The notes beneath the pieces are model-generated. The model had not been told where the DNA came from. It searched no databases and saw only the letters and a list, made by a program, of their open reading frames with translations. Position numbers and translations under genes: made by a program. From NCBI GenBank assembly GCA_019635315.1, contig JAHBZT010000003.1:496001-560000 (forward strand): a stretch of DNA of 64,000 nt. Direction: 5' to 3'. The DNA comes from Rubrivivax sp. Lineage in GTDB: Bacteria; Pseudomonadota; Gammaproteobacteria; Burkholderiales; Burkholderiaceae_C. Shown here piece by piece: positions 1-9,660 of this stretch (within the stretch, counting starts at the first letter, position 1; each line of letters starts with the position of its first letter).

Positions 1-242
1 CGGCCAGCAAGCCGCACCCGCTGATGCTGCACGAGCTGATGGCCGAGCTGGACGTGACGCCCGATCGCACGCTGATGATCGGCGACACCACGCACGACCT
101 GCTGCTGGCGCGCAATGCCGGCACGCCGCGCGTGGCGGTCAGCTACGGCGCGCACGAGCCGGCGGCCTTCGACGAACACGAGCCGCTGTTCGTCGCGCAC
201 TCGACGCGCGAGCTGCACGACTGGCTGCTCGCCCAGGCCTGA
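1..242 (+). CDS. HAD-family phosphatase, C-terminal part
   Basis: This is the C-terminal end of a haloacid dehalogenase-like hydrolase; the start lies outside the window and the reading frame is open from base 3. The visible part begins ASKPHP, which carries the motif III lysine, followed by GDTTHDLLLARNAG, the motif IV acidic loop that binds magnesium. Both are typical of phosphoglycolate phosphatase or pyrophosphatase-like HAD enzymes. The catalytic DxD motif I is missing only because of truncation. The gene stops 16 nt before the Rieske gene and is probably co-transcribed with it. Family assignment is firm; the substrate cannot be told from this fragment. Confidence 0.85.
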   Translation, partial: ASKPHPLMLHELMAELDVTPDRTLMIGDTTHDLLLARNAGTPRVAVSYGAHEPAAFDEHEPLFVAHSTRELHDWLLAQA

Positions 243-258
243 CGCCGCCCGCCCCACG

Positions 259-693
259 ATGTCCGACCTGCCGCCGCCGAGCTGGGCGCGCGACCCGGTG
301 CCCGGGCGCGAACGCCTGTGCAGCTCGGCCGAACTCGCCGAGCGCGGCCGCGCCTGGGTCTGGGACGTGCTCGAGTACGGCCGCCCGGCGCGCGCCTTCG
401 CGCTGCGCTTCGACGGCACCGTGCGCGCCTACCTGAACCGCTGCGCCCATGTGCCGGCCGAGATGGACTGGCAGCCCGGCGAGTTCCTGGACAGCGACCG
501 CCGCTGGATCCTGTGCTCCATCCACGGCGCCGCCTACGAGCCGGCCGACGGCCGCTGCGTCGGCGGCCCCTGCGGACGCGGGCGCCTGCAGGCGATCGCC
601 GTCGACGAGAGCGACGGCGAGGTGTATTGGTATCCTTCCCGCGACATCCGGCCGGTGCCCTTCGACGAGCCCGCCGCCACGCCACCCCCATGA
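259..693 (+). CDS. Rieske [2Fe-2S] domain protein
   Basis: This is a 144-residue single-domain Rieske protein. It has CAH about two fifths of the way along and CSIHGAAYEP about 30 residues later, which together form the Cys-X-His and Cys-X2-His cluster ligands. It looks like the small Rieske proteins that serve as ferredoxin-like electron carriers for oxygenases or stand alone in Burkholderiales. No signal peptide is visible, so it is probably cytoplasmic. The ATG at 259 is chosen because it follows the upstream stop closely and gives a normal N-terminus. Its stop overlaps the start of the S49 peptidase by 4 nt, so the two are translationally coupled. Its redox partner is unknown. Confidence 0.85.
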   Translation: MSDLPPPSWARDPVPGRERLCSSAELAERGRAWVWDVLEYGRPARAFALRFDGTVRAYLNRCAHVPAEMDWQPGEFLDSDRRWILCSIHGAAYEPADGRCVGGPCGRGRLQAIAVDESDGEVYWYPSRDIRPVPFDEPAATPPP

Positions 694-1763
694 ACCCCGA
701 CAACGATCGCCCGACCGAAGGCGCCGGCACGCCCGCGCCAGCGCCGCCGTTCTTCGGCGAGGACTTCCGCGGCGCCGCGGCGGGCAGCGCCGCTGCGCCG
801 GCGCCTATGCCGCCCCTGGGGCCGGCCGCGGCCGCGCGCGGCAGCGGCCTCGAGGAACGCCTCGAACGCCTGGGCCGCGAACTGCTGCGCCAGCAGCGGG
901 CCGACCGCCGCTGGCGCCTAATCTTCCGCCTCGCCTGGCTGGGGCTGGCGCTGGCCATCGCGTGGGCGCTGTTCTCCGACCGCGTGGTGCCGGGGCCGCC
1001 GAGCACGCCGCACACGGCGCTCGTCGAGGTGCGCGGCACGATCGACGCCGAGGGCGAGGCGAGCGCCGAACGCCTGGTCTCGGCGCTGCGCAGCGCCTTC
1101 GAGGACCCGGGCGCGCAGGCCGTCGTGCTGCGCATCAACTCCCCCGGCGGCAGCCCGGTGCAGAGCGGCATCGTCAACGACGAGATCCGGCGCCTGAAGG
1201 CCCTGCACGGCAAGAAGGTCTATGCCGTGGTCGAGGAGATCTGCGCCTCCGGCGCCTACTACATCGCGGTCGCGGCCGACGAGATCTACGTCGACAAGGC
1301 CAGCCTGGTCGGCAGCATCGGCGTGCTGATGGACGGCTTCGGCTTCGTCGAGGCGATGAAGAAGCTCGGCATCGAGCGCCGGCTGCTGACCGCCGGCGAG
1401 CACAAGGGCATGCTGGACCCGTTCAGCCCCCAGGACGCCAAGCAGACGGCGCTGGCGCAGGCGATGATCGACCAGGTGCACCAGCAGTTCATCACCACCG
1501 TTCGCGAAGGCCGCGGCGAGCGGCTGAAGGAGACGCCGGAAACCTTCTCCGGCCTGTTCTGGAACGGCGAGCAGGCGGTGCAGCTGGGCCTGGCCGACGC
1601 GATGGGCAACCTGGACCATGTCGCGCGCGAAGTGATCAAGGCCGAGGACATCGTCGACTACACGCCGCGCGAGAACGTCGCCGAGCGGCTGGCCAAGCGC
1701 TTCGGCGCCGGCGTCGGCGCGGGCGCGGTGAAGGCGCTGCGCGAGCTGGCGCCGATGCGCTGA
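690..1763 (+). CDS. sppA: signal peptide peptidase-like S49 serine protease
   Basis: This 357-residue protein belongs to peptidase family S49 (SppA/SohB). About 80 residues of Pro/Ala-rich and charged sequence precede one membrane segment (FRLAWLGLALAIAWALF), so the catalytic domain should lie in the periplasm, anchored to the inner membrane. The segment CASGAYYIAVAADEI carries the nucleophilic serine, and AGEHKGMLDPF follows with the likely general-base lysine. The length fits the short single-domain SppA type that cleaves leftover signal peptides, not the long two-domain E. coli form. The ATG at 690 overlaps the Rieske stop. psd follows 5 nt after the stop. Confidence 0.88.
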   Translation: MNPDNDRPTEGAGTPAPAPPFFGEDFRGAAAGSAAAPAPMPPLGPAAAARGSGLEERLERLGRELLRQQRADRRWRLIFRLAWLGLALAIAWALFSDRVVPGPPSTPHTALVEVRGTIDAEGEASAERLVSALRSAFEDPGAQAVVLRINSPGGSPVQSGIVNDEIRRLKALHGKKVYAVVEEICASGAYYIAVAADEIYVDKASLVGSIGVLMDGFGFVEAMKKLGIERRLLTAGEHKGMLDPFSPQDAKQTALAQAMIDQVHQQFITTVREGRGERLKETPETFSGLFWNGEQAVQLGLADAMGNLDHVAREVIKAEDIVDYTPRENVAERLAKRFGAGVGAGAVKALRELAPMR

Positions 1764-1768
1764 GCGGC

Positions 1769-2662
1769 ATGGCCACCGAAGAGGACCGGCCGCTGCCGGC
1801 CGGCGAGCGCTGGGCGGTCGCGCTGCAGCACCTGCTGCCCAAGCAGGCGCTGACGGCACTGGCCGGCGCGGTGGCCGGCGCGCGCGGCGGCGCGGCGACG
1901 ACGGCACTGATCCGCTGGTTCATCGCTCGCTACGGCGTCGACATGGCCGAGGCCGCGCAGCCCGACCCCGCGCGTTATGCGACCTTCAACGACTTCTTCA
2001 CGCGTGCGCTGAGGCCCGGCCTGCGGCTGCCGGCCAGCGACGATGCCGCCGTGCTGCTGAGCCCGGTGGACGGTGCGATCAGCCAGCTCGGCGCCATCGC
2101 CGGCGATCGCATCTTCCAGGCCAAGGGCCACGACTACACGACGACGGCGCTGCTCGGCGGCGACGCCGCGCTGGCGGCGCACTTCCACGGCGGCCACTTC
2201 GCGACGCTGTACCTGAGCCCGAAGGACTATCACCGCATCCACATGCCCTGCGCCGGCCGGCTGCTGCGCATGGTGCACGTGCCGGGCGCGCTGTATTCGG
2301 TCAACCCGGCCACCGCGCGCGGCGTGCCCGGTCTGTTCGCGCGCAACGAGCGGGTGGTCTGCGTCTTCGACGGGGTCGACGGCCAGCCCGGCCCCTGGGT
2401 GCTGGTGCTGGTCGGCGCGACCATCGTCGGCAGCATGGCCACCGTGTGGCACGGCGTCGTCAACCCGCCGCGGCCGGGCCGCGTGCGCGAGTGGACCTAT
2501 GCCGAGCGCGAGGTCGTGCTCGCGCGCGGCGCGGAAATGGGCCGCTTCCTGCTCGGCTCCACCGTCGTGCTGCTGTTTCCGCGCGGGCCGCTCGCCTTCA
2601 ACGCCGACTGGGCGCCGGGCCGCGCCATCCGCGTCGGCGAGACGATGGCGCGCCGCGCGTGA
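1769..2662 (+). CDS. psd: phosphatidylserine decarboxylase
   Basis: Psd converts phosphatidylserine to phosphatidylethanolamine at the inner membrane. The 297-residue protein has the family's typical length and carries the LGST motif near its C-terminus (LLGSTVV). There the chain self-cleaves before Ser to create the pyruvoyl group and the alpha and beta subunits. Other family features are FNDFFTRAL near the N-terminus, SPVDGAI and the histidine-rich YHRIHMP. The start at 1769 lies 5 nt after the peptidase stop, and the end overlaps the next gene's GTG by 4 nt. This lipid gene therefore sits in the same tight operon. Assignment is very secure. Confidence 0.95.
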   Translation: MATEEDRPLPAGERWAVALQHLLPKQALTALAGAVAGARGGAATTALIRWFIARYGVDMAEAAQPDPARYATFNDFFTRALRPGLRLPASDDAAVLLSPVDGAISQLGAIAGDRIFQAKGHDYTTTALLGGDAALAAHFHGGHFATLYLSPKDYHRIHMPCAGRLLRMVHVPGALYSVNPATARGVPGLFARNERVVCVFDGVDGQPGPWVLVLVGATIVGSMATVWHGVVNPPRPGRVREWTYAEREVVLARGAEMGRFLLGSTVVLLFPRGPLAFNADWAPGRAIRVGETMARRA

Positions 2663-3576
2663 GCGCCGCCGCGACACGGCACGCGCGGCTGGCGCGCGTG
2701 CTGCTGTGGGTGGTGCCGGCGCTGTGGTCGTCCAACTACATCATCGCGCGCGCAGCCGACGGCGTGATCGCGCCGCATGCGCTGGCCTTCGGCCGCTGGC
2801 TGCTGGCCGCCGCGCTGCTGGCGCCCTTCGTCTGGCGCGGCCTGCTGCGCCGCGACGGGCAGGGCCGCCTGGTCTGGCGCCACGAGTGGAGGCAGCTGCT
2901 GGTGCTGGGCGCCCTGGGCATGTGGATCTGCGGCGCCTGGGTCTACCTGGGCGCGCGCAGCACGGGGGCGACCAATATCGCGCTGATCTATGCCGCGACA
3001 CCGGTGACCATCGTCGTCTGCAGCGCCTGGCTGCTGCACGAGCGCATGGGCCCGGCCCAGGTCGCCGGTGCCGTGCTGGCCCTGCTGGGCGTGCTGTTCG
3101 TCGTCGCGAAGGGCGACCCCGGCAACCTGCTGGCGGTGCGCTTCACCGCCGGCGACGGCTGGATCGTCGCCTGCGCGGTGGCCTGGACCGCCTATTCGGT
3201 GCTGCTCAAGCACTGGCCGTCGGTGCTGGGGCCGGGCGAGCGGCTGGTGGCCATCATCGCCGGCGGGCTGCTGGTGCTGGCGCCGTTCACGCTGGCCGAG
3301 GCGCTGTGGTTCCCCGGCACGGACGCCGCGCCCTGGGGCATGCAGGCACTGGCCCTGGTCGTGGCCGCCGCGGTGCTGCCGGGCGTGCTGAGCTACGGCG
3401 CGTACTCGTTCCTGCAGCGCGAACTGGGCGCCTCGCGCACCGCGCTGATGCTGTACCTGTCGCCGGTCTACGCCGCGGCGCTGGCCTGGGCCCTGCTCGG
3501 CGAACGCCCGGCCTGGTACCACCTGGCCGGCGCGGCGCTGATCCTGCCCAGCATCTGGCTGGCGACGCGGCGCTGA
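2659..3576 (+). CDS. EamA/DMT-superfamily transporter
   Basis: This 305-residue integral membrane protein has about ten hydrophobic segments arranged as two EamA repeats. It begins VVPALWSSNYIIARAADGVI, a typical EamA opening (WSSNYI resembles the usual WGSNF), and has a second repeat beginning near AWTAYSVLLKHW. Such proteins export amino acids or other small metabolites; the substrate cannot be inferred. The start is a GTG at 2659 overlapping the psd stop; no ATG is available near the first membrane segment. It is the last gene of the operon before the long intergenic repeat region. Confidence 0.85.
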   Translation: MSAAATRHARLARVLLWVVPALWSSNYIIARAADGVIAPHALAFGRWLLAAALLAPFVWRGLLRRDGQGRLVWRHEWRQLLVLGALGMWICGAWVYLGARSTGATNIALIYAATPVTIVVCSAWLLHERMGPAQVAGAVLALLGVLFVVAKGDPGNLLAVRFTAGDGWIVACAVAWTAYSVLLKHWPSVLGPGERLVAIIAGGLLVLAPFTLAEALWFPGTDAAPWGMQALALVVAAAVLPGVLSYGAYSFLQRELGASRTALMLYLSPVYAAALAWALLGERPAWYHLAGAALILPSIWLATRR

Positions 3577-3720
3577 GGACTTGTCTGCCCCGACGTGGCG
3601 CTGCGCTGTGCGCGTATAGGGCGGTGTTGGGCTGGGGCGGTGGACGGTCGACTTCGTATGCCCGGTGGCGGCGCAGTGCGGACGTTTGTCGCGGTGCGCT
3701 GTATGTGCATGCCGGCATTG

Positions 3721-4257
3721 GCGCAGCGAAGCCGCGTGGGGGCAGCCCGCAGCGCCCAGAGTCCGGCGGTCGGCGCTGCGCGCCGACTTCCCTGCGATGC
3801 TCGGTCTCCTGGCCCGCCGCCCAACTCACTTCGCTCACTTCGTTCGCTCCGTTCGGACATCGGCGGCGAGTCAGTCTTGGAGGCGCGCTGCGCGCGCGGC
3901 CAAGCGTTCTGCGCTTCTCGGCGCCTCCCATGGGCGCTGCGGGCTGCCCCCACGCGGCTTCGCGACACGGTGGTGGCGTGCGATCTGGTCGAACGCCACT
4001 GTCGGTGGACTTCGCGCCAGGCGGTACCCGCTGCCGGCGATGTGTGGAGCGCCGAGCAGCGCAGCTTCGGGGTCGGCGCGCACGCAGTGCGCGCCTCGAC
4101 AACTGACTCGCCGCCGGTGTCCGAACGGAGCGAGCGTAGCGAGCGAAGTGAGTTGGGCGGCGCGACCCCGAAGCGAGCAGCGCAGGGAAGTCGACGCCGA
4201 AGGCGGCGACCGCGGAACCCTGAACCGGCAGCGGGTACCACCTGGCGCGATGCGCAG
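3721..4257 (+). repeat. approximately 535-bp nested-palindrome intergenic repeat, copy A
   Basis: This noncoding element fills most of the 760-bp gap 3577-4338. It matches 8671-9207 in the same orientation and 46070-46603 inverted, nearly base for base over its full length. Inside it are three inverted-repeat pairs: 3726-3758 with 3931-3963 (33 nt, perfect), 3815-3875 with 4103-4162 (about 60 nt, imperfect) and 4012-4037 with 4225-4250 (one mismatch). The 60-nt arms contain short tandem units around TTCGCTC that translate as Ser-Glu-Arg repeats, which produces long spurious reading frames. No transposase is present. The flanks 3577-3720 and 4258-4338 show only weak similarity between copies and no gene. 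Confidence 0.85.
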
Positions 4258-4338
4258 CCACAAGCACGCGAGGCAAGCGGACGAATGGCGAGTGTCCGCA
4301 ACGCGCCGAAACCGGTCCCCAGCGACCGGCGTCGCGCC

Positions 4339-4830
4339 TCAGAGCGGCGGGATGCGCAGCACCTGCCCCGGATAGATCTTGTCCGGGTGCTTGAGCATCG
4401 GCTTGTTGGCCTCGAAGATGACCGGGTACTTGTTGGCGTCGCCGTAGAACTTCTTGGCGATCTTCGACAGGTTGTCGCCGCTGACCACCGTGTGCCACTG
4501 GGCCTCGGGCGCCGGCGGCGTGGCGACGGTCAGCAGGTCGTTGACGGCCTTGACGCCGTCGACGTTGCCGCAGCACAGCACGACCTTCTCCTTGGTCGCC
4601 TGGTCGGCCGCGACGCCGGCGACCGTGACGGTGGCGCTCGGAGCGTCGAACTGCACGTCGAGCGCGTCGACCTTCAGGCCCTGGGCGCCGATGTAGGTGG
4701 CGATGGCCTGGCCGGCGGTGCGGCTCAGGTCGGCCACCTTCTCCGGCGTCGGCGCCGCGGCGACGGCCTCGACCTCCTTCTTGCCGAACAGCTTCTCGCC
4801 GGCGCTCTGGATGAACGACATCAGTCCCAT
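4339..4830 (-). CDS. kbp: BON and LysM domain protein, Kbp/YgaU-like
   Basis: This 163-residue protein resembles E. coli Kbp (YgaU), a cytoplasmic potassium-binding protein made of a BON domain followed by LysM. The N-terminus MGLMSFIQSAGEKLFG matches the family opening. The BON part is roughly residues 30-95 and LysM runs from WHTVVSGDNLSKIAKKFYG to the end. A longer frame exists upstream, but the ATG at 4830 is preceded by a good AGGAG site and gives the family N-terminus. The gene follows ureG on the same strand after a gap of about 90 nt, so it may be read through from the urease operon. Its link to urea metabolism is unknown. Confidence 0.9.
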   Translation of the reverse strand: MGLMSFIQSAGEKLFGKKEVEAVAAAPTPEKVADLSRTAGQAIATYIGAQGLKVDALDVQFDAPSATVTVAGVAADQATKEKVVLCCGNVDGVKAVNDLLTVATPPAPEAQWHTVVSGDNLSKIAKKFYGDANKYPVIFEANKPMLKHPDKIYPGQVLRIPPL

Positions 4831-4917
4831 GGTTGGCTCCTCTTCGGTGCAGGGTGGCTGGACCGGACCATCATAGGCCCATCGCACGGCCTGGAGGCAC
4901 CGTAACGACGTGGCCGC

Positions 4918-5561
<644 letters not shown>

Positions 5562-5565
<4 letters not shown>

Positions 5566-6242
5566 GATCGGAACAGTCGCGAATACTGGGTTTCGTGGCG
5601 GGCCGACAGCAGCGCCAGCCCGGGCAGGAAGGACTGGCGCTCGTCGTCGGGCAGCGCGAGTGCGGACTCGACGGCCGGCGGGATGGCGTGCGCCAGCCGC
5701 GCCAGCATGCGCTGCGCCGCCGCCTGGCCCAGCGGCACCGCCTTGACCGCGGCGGCGACCTGGTTCTCGGCCCAGCTCCACGCGCAGGCCAGCAACGCGT
5801 CGCGGCGCGTCGCGCCGGCCAGCACGGCGGCCAGCGCAAAGGCGACGGGCCAGCCCGGCGGCAGTGCAGCCAGGCGCTCGATGCGCGGGTCGGCGGCCTG
5901 CTCGCCCTGGCGCAGCCACTGCAGCAGCGAGCGGGCGGTCTGCTCGGTCTGCAGCCGCAGCTCCTGCGTCTCGCGCGTGCGGGCATACCAGTCGGCGAGC
6001 GCGGCCAGGCGCGCCCCGTCGTCATCGCTCCAGGCGTCGAAGGCCTGCGCCGCCAGCGGCCACTCGCAGCGCGCCTGCCCCAGCAGCAGCTGGTCCAGCA
6101 GCCAGTCGCCGGCGCTGGCTTCGTCGTGCACCAGGCCGGCATCGACCGCGGCCTCCAACCCTTCGGAATAGCTGAAGCCGCCCACCGGCAGTGCCGGCGA
6201 GGCCAGCCACATCAGGCGCAGCAGCGTGGCGCCGGCGTGCAT
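5562..6242 (-). CDS. ureF: urease accessory protein UreF
   Basis: UreF is the scaffold of the urease activation complex and controls UreG GTPase activity. The 226-residue, largely helical protein starts with the family sequence [21 protein letters not shown] and contains [19 protein letters not shown] in its C-terminal half. The ATG at 6242 directly abuts the ureE stop, and its own stop overlaps ureG by 4 nt. Its usual partner UreD is not encoded anywhere in the window. Confidence 0.96.
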
Positions 6243-6818
6243 TCAGTGATCGTGCGTGTGGTCGTGCGCGCCATGGCCGTGCCCGTGACCATGATCGTGC
6301 GCATGAGCAGGGCCGTGGTCGTGCGCATGGTCATGCCCATGCCCATGCGCCCCATGCCCGCCGCCGGCCTGGTAGGCCCCGGCCTCGGGCTCGAAGGGCT
6401 GCTGCTCCTCGCTCACGATCAGATGCATCTGGCGCAGCATGTCGGCCAGCACATGGTCGGGTTCCAGCAGCAGCGCGTCGGCACGCACCTCCAGCTGCAC
6501 GTGGCGGTTGCCCAGGTGGTAGGCGGCGCGCGGCAGGTCGCGCGCTGTGCCGTGCTGCGCGCAGGCACGCACCACCAGCACCGGCTGCGGCGCGGCGATC
6601 ACGCGCACCAGCGAGCCGTCCTCGGCCACCAGCACGTCGCCGCCGCGCACCACGGTGCCGCGCGGCAGGAAGACGCCGAGCCGGCGCCCGCTGCTGTCCG
6701 CGGCCTCGAAGCGGCTCTTGCAGCGGGTGTCCCAGTCCAGCTCGACGGTGGGTGCGCGCCGCAGCAGCACCGGCGCCAGGCCGCGGCCGCCGGGGATCAG
6801 CTTGCCGATATGCAGCAT
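6243..6818 (-). CDS. ureE: urease accessory nickel metallochaperone UreE
   Basis: UreE delivers nickel to the urease activation complex. The 191-residue protein begins MLHIGKLIPGGRGLAP, has the peptide-binding N-terminal domain, then YHLGNRHVQLEV, the conserved metal-binding core. It ends with a long His-rich tail from about residue 155 (runs of HGH and HDH) that can hold several nickel ions. A longer frame exists upstream, but the ATG at 6818 lies 4 nt after the ureC stop and matches family starts. The tail varies widely among UreE proteins. Confidence 0.96.
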   Translation of the reverse strand: MLHIGKLIPGGRGLAPVLLRRAPTVELDWDTRCKSRFEAADSSGRRLGVFLPRGTVVRGGDVLVAEDGSLVRVIAAPQPVLVVRACAQHGTARDLPRAAYHLGNRHVQLEVRADALLLEPDHVLADMLRQMHLIVSEEQQPFEPEAGAYQAGGGHGAHGHGHDHAHDHGPAHAHDHGHGHGHGAHDHTHDH

Positions 6819-6822
6819 GGGT

Positions 6823-8550
6823 TCAGAAGAGGAAGTAGCGCTGCGCCATCGGCAGCAGCGTGGCCGGGTCGCAGACCAGCAGCTCGCCGTCGGCGCGCAC
6901 CGCATAGGTCTGCGGGTCGATCTCCATCGTCGGTGTCAGCGCGTTGTGCACCATGTCGGCCTTCTTCACGCTGCGGCAGCCCTGCACGCCGGCCAGGCGT
7001 TTCCTCAGGCCCAGTTCGCGGCCGATCTCGCCGCGCAGCGCGGCCTGGCTGACGAAGGTCAGGCTGGTCGCATGCAGCGCGCCGCCGAAGCTGCCGAACA
7101 TCGGCCGGTAATGCGTGGGCTGCGGCGTCGGGATGCTGGCGTTGGGGTCGCCCATCAGCGCCGCGGCGATGAAGCCGCCCTTGAGCACCAGGCTGGGCTT
7201 GACGCCGAAGAAGGCCGGCCGCCACAGCACCAGGTCGGCCCATTTGCCCGGCTCGACGCTGCCGACCTCGTGCGCGATGCCATGCGCCAGCGCCGGGTTG
7301 ATCGTGTACTTGGCGATGTAGCGCTTGACGCGGAAGTTGTCGTTTTTCGCGCCGTCGCCGGGCAGTGCGCCGCGCTGCGCCTTCATCTTGTGCGCCGTCT
7401 GCCAGGTGCGGATGACCACCTCGCCGACACGGCCCATGGCCTGGCTGTCGCTGCTCATCATGCTGATGGCGCCCAGGTCGTGCAGGATGTCCTCGGCGGC
7501 GATGGTCTCGCGCCGGATGCGGCTCTCGGCGAAGGCCAGGTCCTCGGCAATCGACGCATCGAGGTGGTGGCACACCATCAGCATGTCCAGGTGCTCGTCG
7601 ATGGTGTTGACGGTATAGGGCCGCGTCGGGTTCGTGCTGCTGGGCAGCACGTTGGCCTCGCCGACCACCTTCAGGATGTCGGGCGCGTGGCCGCCGCCGG
7701 CGCCTTCGGTGTGGAAGGTGTGGATGGTGCGGCCCTTGAACGCCGCGATGGTGTCCTCGACGAAACCGCTCTCGTTGAGCGTGTCGGTGTGGATGGCGAC
7801 CTGCACGTCGGTGACCTCGGCCATCGTCAGGCAGTTGTCGATGGCCGCCGGCGTGGTGCCCCAGTCCTCGTGCAGCTTCAGCGCGACCGCGCCGGCCGCC
7901 ACCTGCTGGCTCAGCGCCTCGGGCCGGCTGGTGTTGCCCTTGCCGAAGAAGCCGAGGTTCATCGGGAAGGCCTCGGCGGCCTGCAGCATGCGATGGATAT
8001 TCTCCGGCCCCGGCGTGCAGGTCGTCGCGAAGGTGCCGGTGGCCGGGCCGGTGCCGCCGCCGAGCATGGTCGTCACGCCCGACATCAGCGCTTCCTCGAT
8101 CTGCTGCGGGCAGATCCAGTGGATGTGGCTGTCGATGCCGCCGGCGGTGACGATCATGCCCTCGCCGGCAATGATCTCGGTGCCCGGGCCGATGACGATG
8201 TCCACGCCCGGCTGCACGTCCGGGTTGCCGGCCTTGCCGATGGCCGCGATGCGCGTACCCTTGATCGCGATGTCGGCCTTGACGATGCCCCAGTGGTCGA
8301 CGATCAGCGCGTTGGTGATCACGCAGTCGGCGGCCTCGTGGTGGCCGGGGCCGTTGACGGTCTGGCTCTGGCCCATGCCGTCGCGGATGGTCTTGCCGCC
8401 GCCGAACTTCACCTCCTCGCCATAGCCGCCGGCACGCAGCGTGTAGTCCTGCTCGACCTCGATCACGAGGCCCGTATCGGCCAGGCGCACGCGGTCGCCG
8501 ACCGTGGGGCCGTACATCTCCGCGTAGGCGCGGCGTCCCAGGGTGGCCAT
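6823..8550 (-). CDS. ureC: urease subunit alpha
   Basis: UreC is the catalytic subunit of nickel urease, which hydrolyses urea to ammonia and carbamate. The 575-residue protein is full length. It shows the nickel-ligand pair in [13 protein letters not shown], the lysine expected to be carbamylated at about residue 225 (ALKLHEDWG), [15 protein letters not shown] and the active-site flap [10 protein letters not shown]. ureE follows after 4 nt. Upstream, ureC is not joined to ureB as usual: 782 nt containing repeat copy B separates them. ureC may therefore need its own promoter, or read-through across a strongly structured RNA. Confidence 0.98.
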   Translation of the reverse strand: MATLGRRAYAEMYGPTVGDRVRLADTGLVIEVEQDYTLRAGGYGEEVKFGGGKTIRDGMGQSQTVNGPGHHEAADCVITNALIVDHWGIVKADIAIKGTRIAAIGKAGNPDVQPGVDIVIGPGTEIIAGEGMIVTAGGIDSHIHWICPQQIEEALMSGVTTMLGGGTGPATGTFATTCTPGPENIHRMLQAAEAFPMNLGFFGKGNTSRPEALSQQVAAGAVALKLHEDWGTTPAAIDNCLTMAEVTDVQVAIHTDTLNESGFVEDTIAAFKGRTIHTFHTEGAGGGHAPDILKVVGEANVLPSSTNPTRPYTVNTIDEHLDMLMVCHHLDASIAEDLAFAESRIRRETIAAEDILHDLGAISMMSSDSQAMGRVGEVVIRTWQTAHKMKAQRGALPGDGAKNDNFRVKRYIAKYTINPALAHGIAHEVGSVEPGKWADLVLWRPAFFGVKPSLVLKGGFIAAALMGDPNASIPTPQPTHYRPMFGSFGGALHATSLTFVSQAALRGEIGRELGLRKRLAGVQGCRSVKKADMVHNALTPTMEIDPQTYAVRADGELLVCDPATLLPMAQRYFLF

Positions 8551-8670
8551 GTCAGCTTCTCCAACGCGCTACGCGCGAACTTCGACCCATGAAGCGCATT
8601 CGATCGGCGGATGGTGGCTTGCGCCGCACCGCGGACCTCGGCTTCGCGCTGTTCGCGCGTGCCTGCATAG

Positions 8671-9207
8671 GCACAGCGAAGCCGCGTGGGCGCAGCCCGC
8701 ATCGCCCAGAGTCCGGCGGTCGGCGCTGCGCGCCGACTGCCCTGCGATGCTCGAACGCTTGGCCCGCCGCCAACTCACTTCGCTCACTTCGTTCGCTGCG
8801 TTAGGACATCGGCGGCGAGTCAGTCTTGGAGGCGCGCTGCGCGCGCGGCCAAGCGTCCTGCGCTTCTCGGCGCCTCCCATGGGCGCTGCGGGCTGCCCCC
8901 ACGCGGCTTCGCGACACGGCGGTGGCATGCGAACTGGTCGAATGCCGCTGTCGGTGGACATCGCGCCAGGCGGTACCCGCTGCCGGCGCTGTGTGGAGCG
9001 CCGAGCAGCGCAGCTTCGGGGTCGGCGCGCACGCAGTGCGCGCCTCGACAACTGACTCGCCGCCGGTGTCCGAACGGAGCGAGCGCAGCGAGCGAAGTGA
9101 GTTGGGCGGCGCGACCCCGGAGCGAGCAGCGCAGGGAAGTCGCCGCCGCAGGCGGCGACCGCGGAAGTCAGCGCCGGCAGCGGGTACCGCCTGGCGCGAC
9201 GCGCAGA
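8671..9207 (+). repeat. approximately 535-bp nested-palindrome intergenic repeat, copy B
   Basis: This second copy has the same length and orientation as 3721-4257 and differs from it by scattered substitutions. The same inverted-repeat arms are present, including the Ser-Glu-Arg-like tandem units at about 8772-8823 and 9051-9111. It occupies most of the 782-nt gap between ureB and ureC inside an operon whose genes otherwise abut. Sequence 8551-8670 and 9208-9332 around it holds no convincing gene. The several hundred-codon frames crossing it, on both strands, arise from the repeat's base composition. Confidence 0.85.
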
Positions 9208-9332
9208 CCAGGGCAGGCCAATCGGCGCATGCCGCCGCTGCATTCCAACCACGCGCGAGTGTCCGCAAGGTGCCGCACGCGGTAGGCAATGGTCCCTGCT
9301 TCATCCGACAGTTGCCCGGTTCCCCGCGCAGG

Positions 9333-9653
9333 TCACAAGGGCCCATTGATCAAGCCACGGAAGCCCCACACCTGCACCGCGCCGTCGGTCGCGACGTAGG
9401 GCACCAGTTCCACCGTGCGTTCCTGGCCGGGTTCGAAGCGCACTGCGGTGCCGCTGGGGATGTTCAGCCGGTGGCCCTTGGCCGCCTGGCGGTCGAACAG
9501 CAGCGCGGCGTTGGTCTCGGCGAAGTGGTAGTGCGAGCCGACCTGGATCGGCCGGTCGCCGCTGTTGGCCACCACCAGCGTGCGCGTCGCGCGGCCAGGG
9601 TTGAGCGTGTGCGAGGCGCTGTCGTCGACCAGCAGTTCGCCGGGGATCGTCAT
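9333..9653 (-). CDS. ureB: urease subunit beta
   Basis: This 106-residue protein is the separate beta subunit of bacterial three-subunit urease. It has the family sequence [21 protein letters not shown] and the C-terminal [10 protein letters not shown]. It begins 7 nt after the stop of the small His-rich membrane protein gene and belongs to the same transcript as ureA. It is cut off from ureC by repeat copy B. Confidence 0.97.
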   Translation of the reverse strand: MTIPGELLVDDSASHTLNPGRATRTLVVANSGDRPIQVGSHYHFAETNAALLFDRQAAKGHRLNIPSGTAVRFEPGQERTVELVPYVATDGAVQVWGFRGLINGPL

Positions 9654-9660
9654 CGCGGTC

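Noticed and set aside
3726..4250. CRISPR array
   Set aside because: The repeats are paired inversions and short tandem words, not evenly spaced direct repeats with unique spacers, and no cas genes are present.
3721..4257. Insertion sequence with terminal inverted repeats
   Set aside because: No transposase is encoded, the ends are not clean inverted repeats of each other and no target-site duplication is evident between copies.
3595..4905. A 436-codon plus-strand frame and others across repeat copy A
   Set aside because: They lie in the palindromic repeat, are matched by frames on the other strand and in other copies, run into the antisense of the Kbp gene and show no family motifs.
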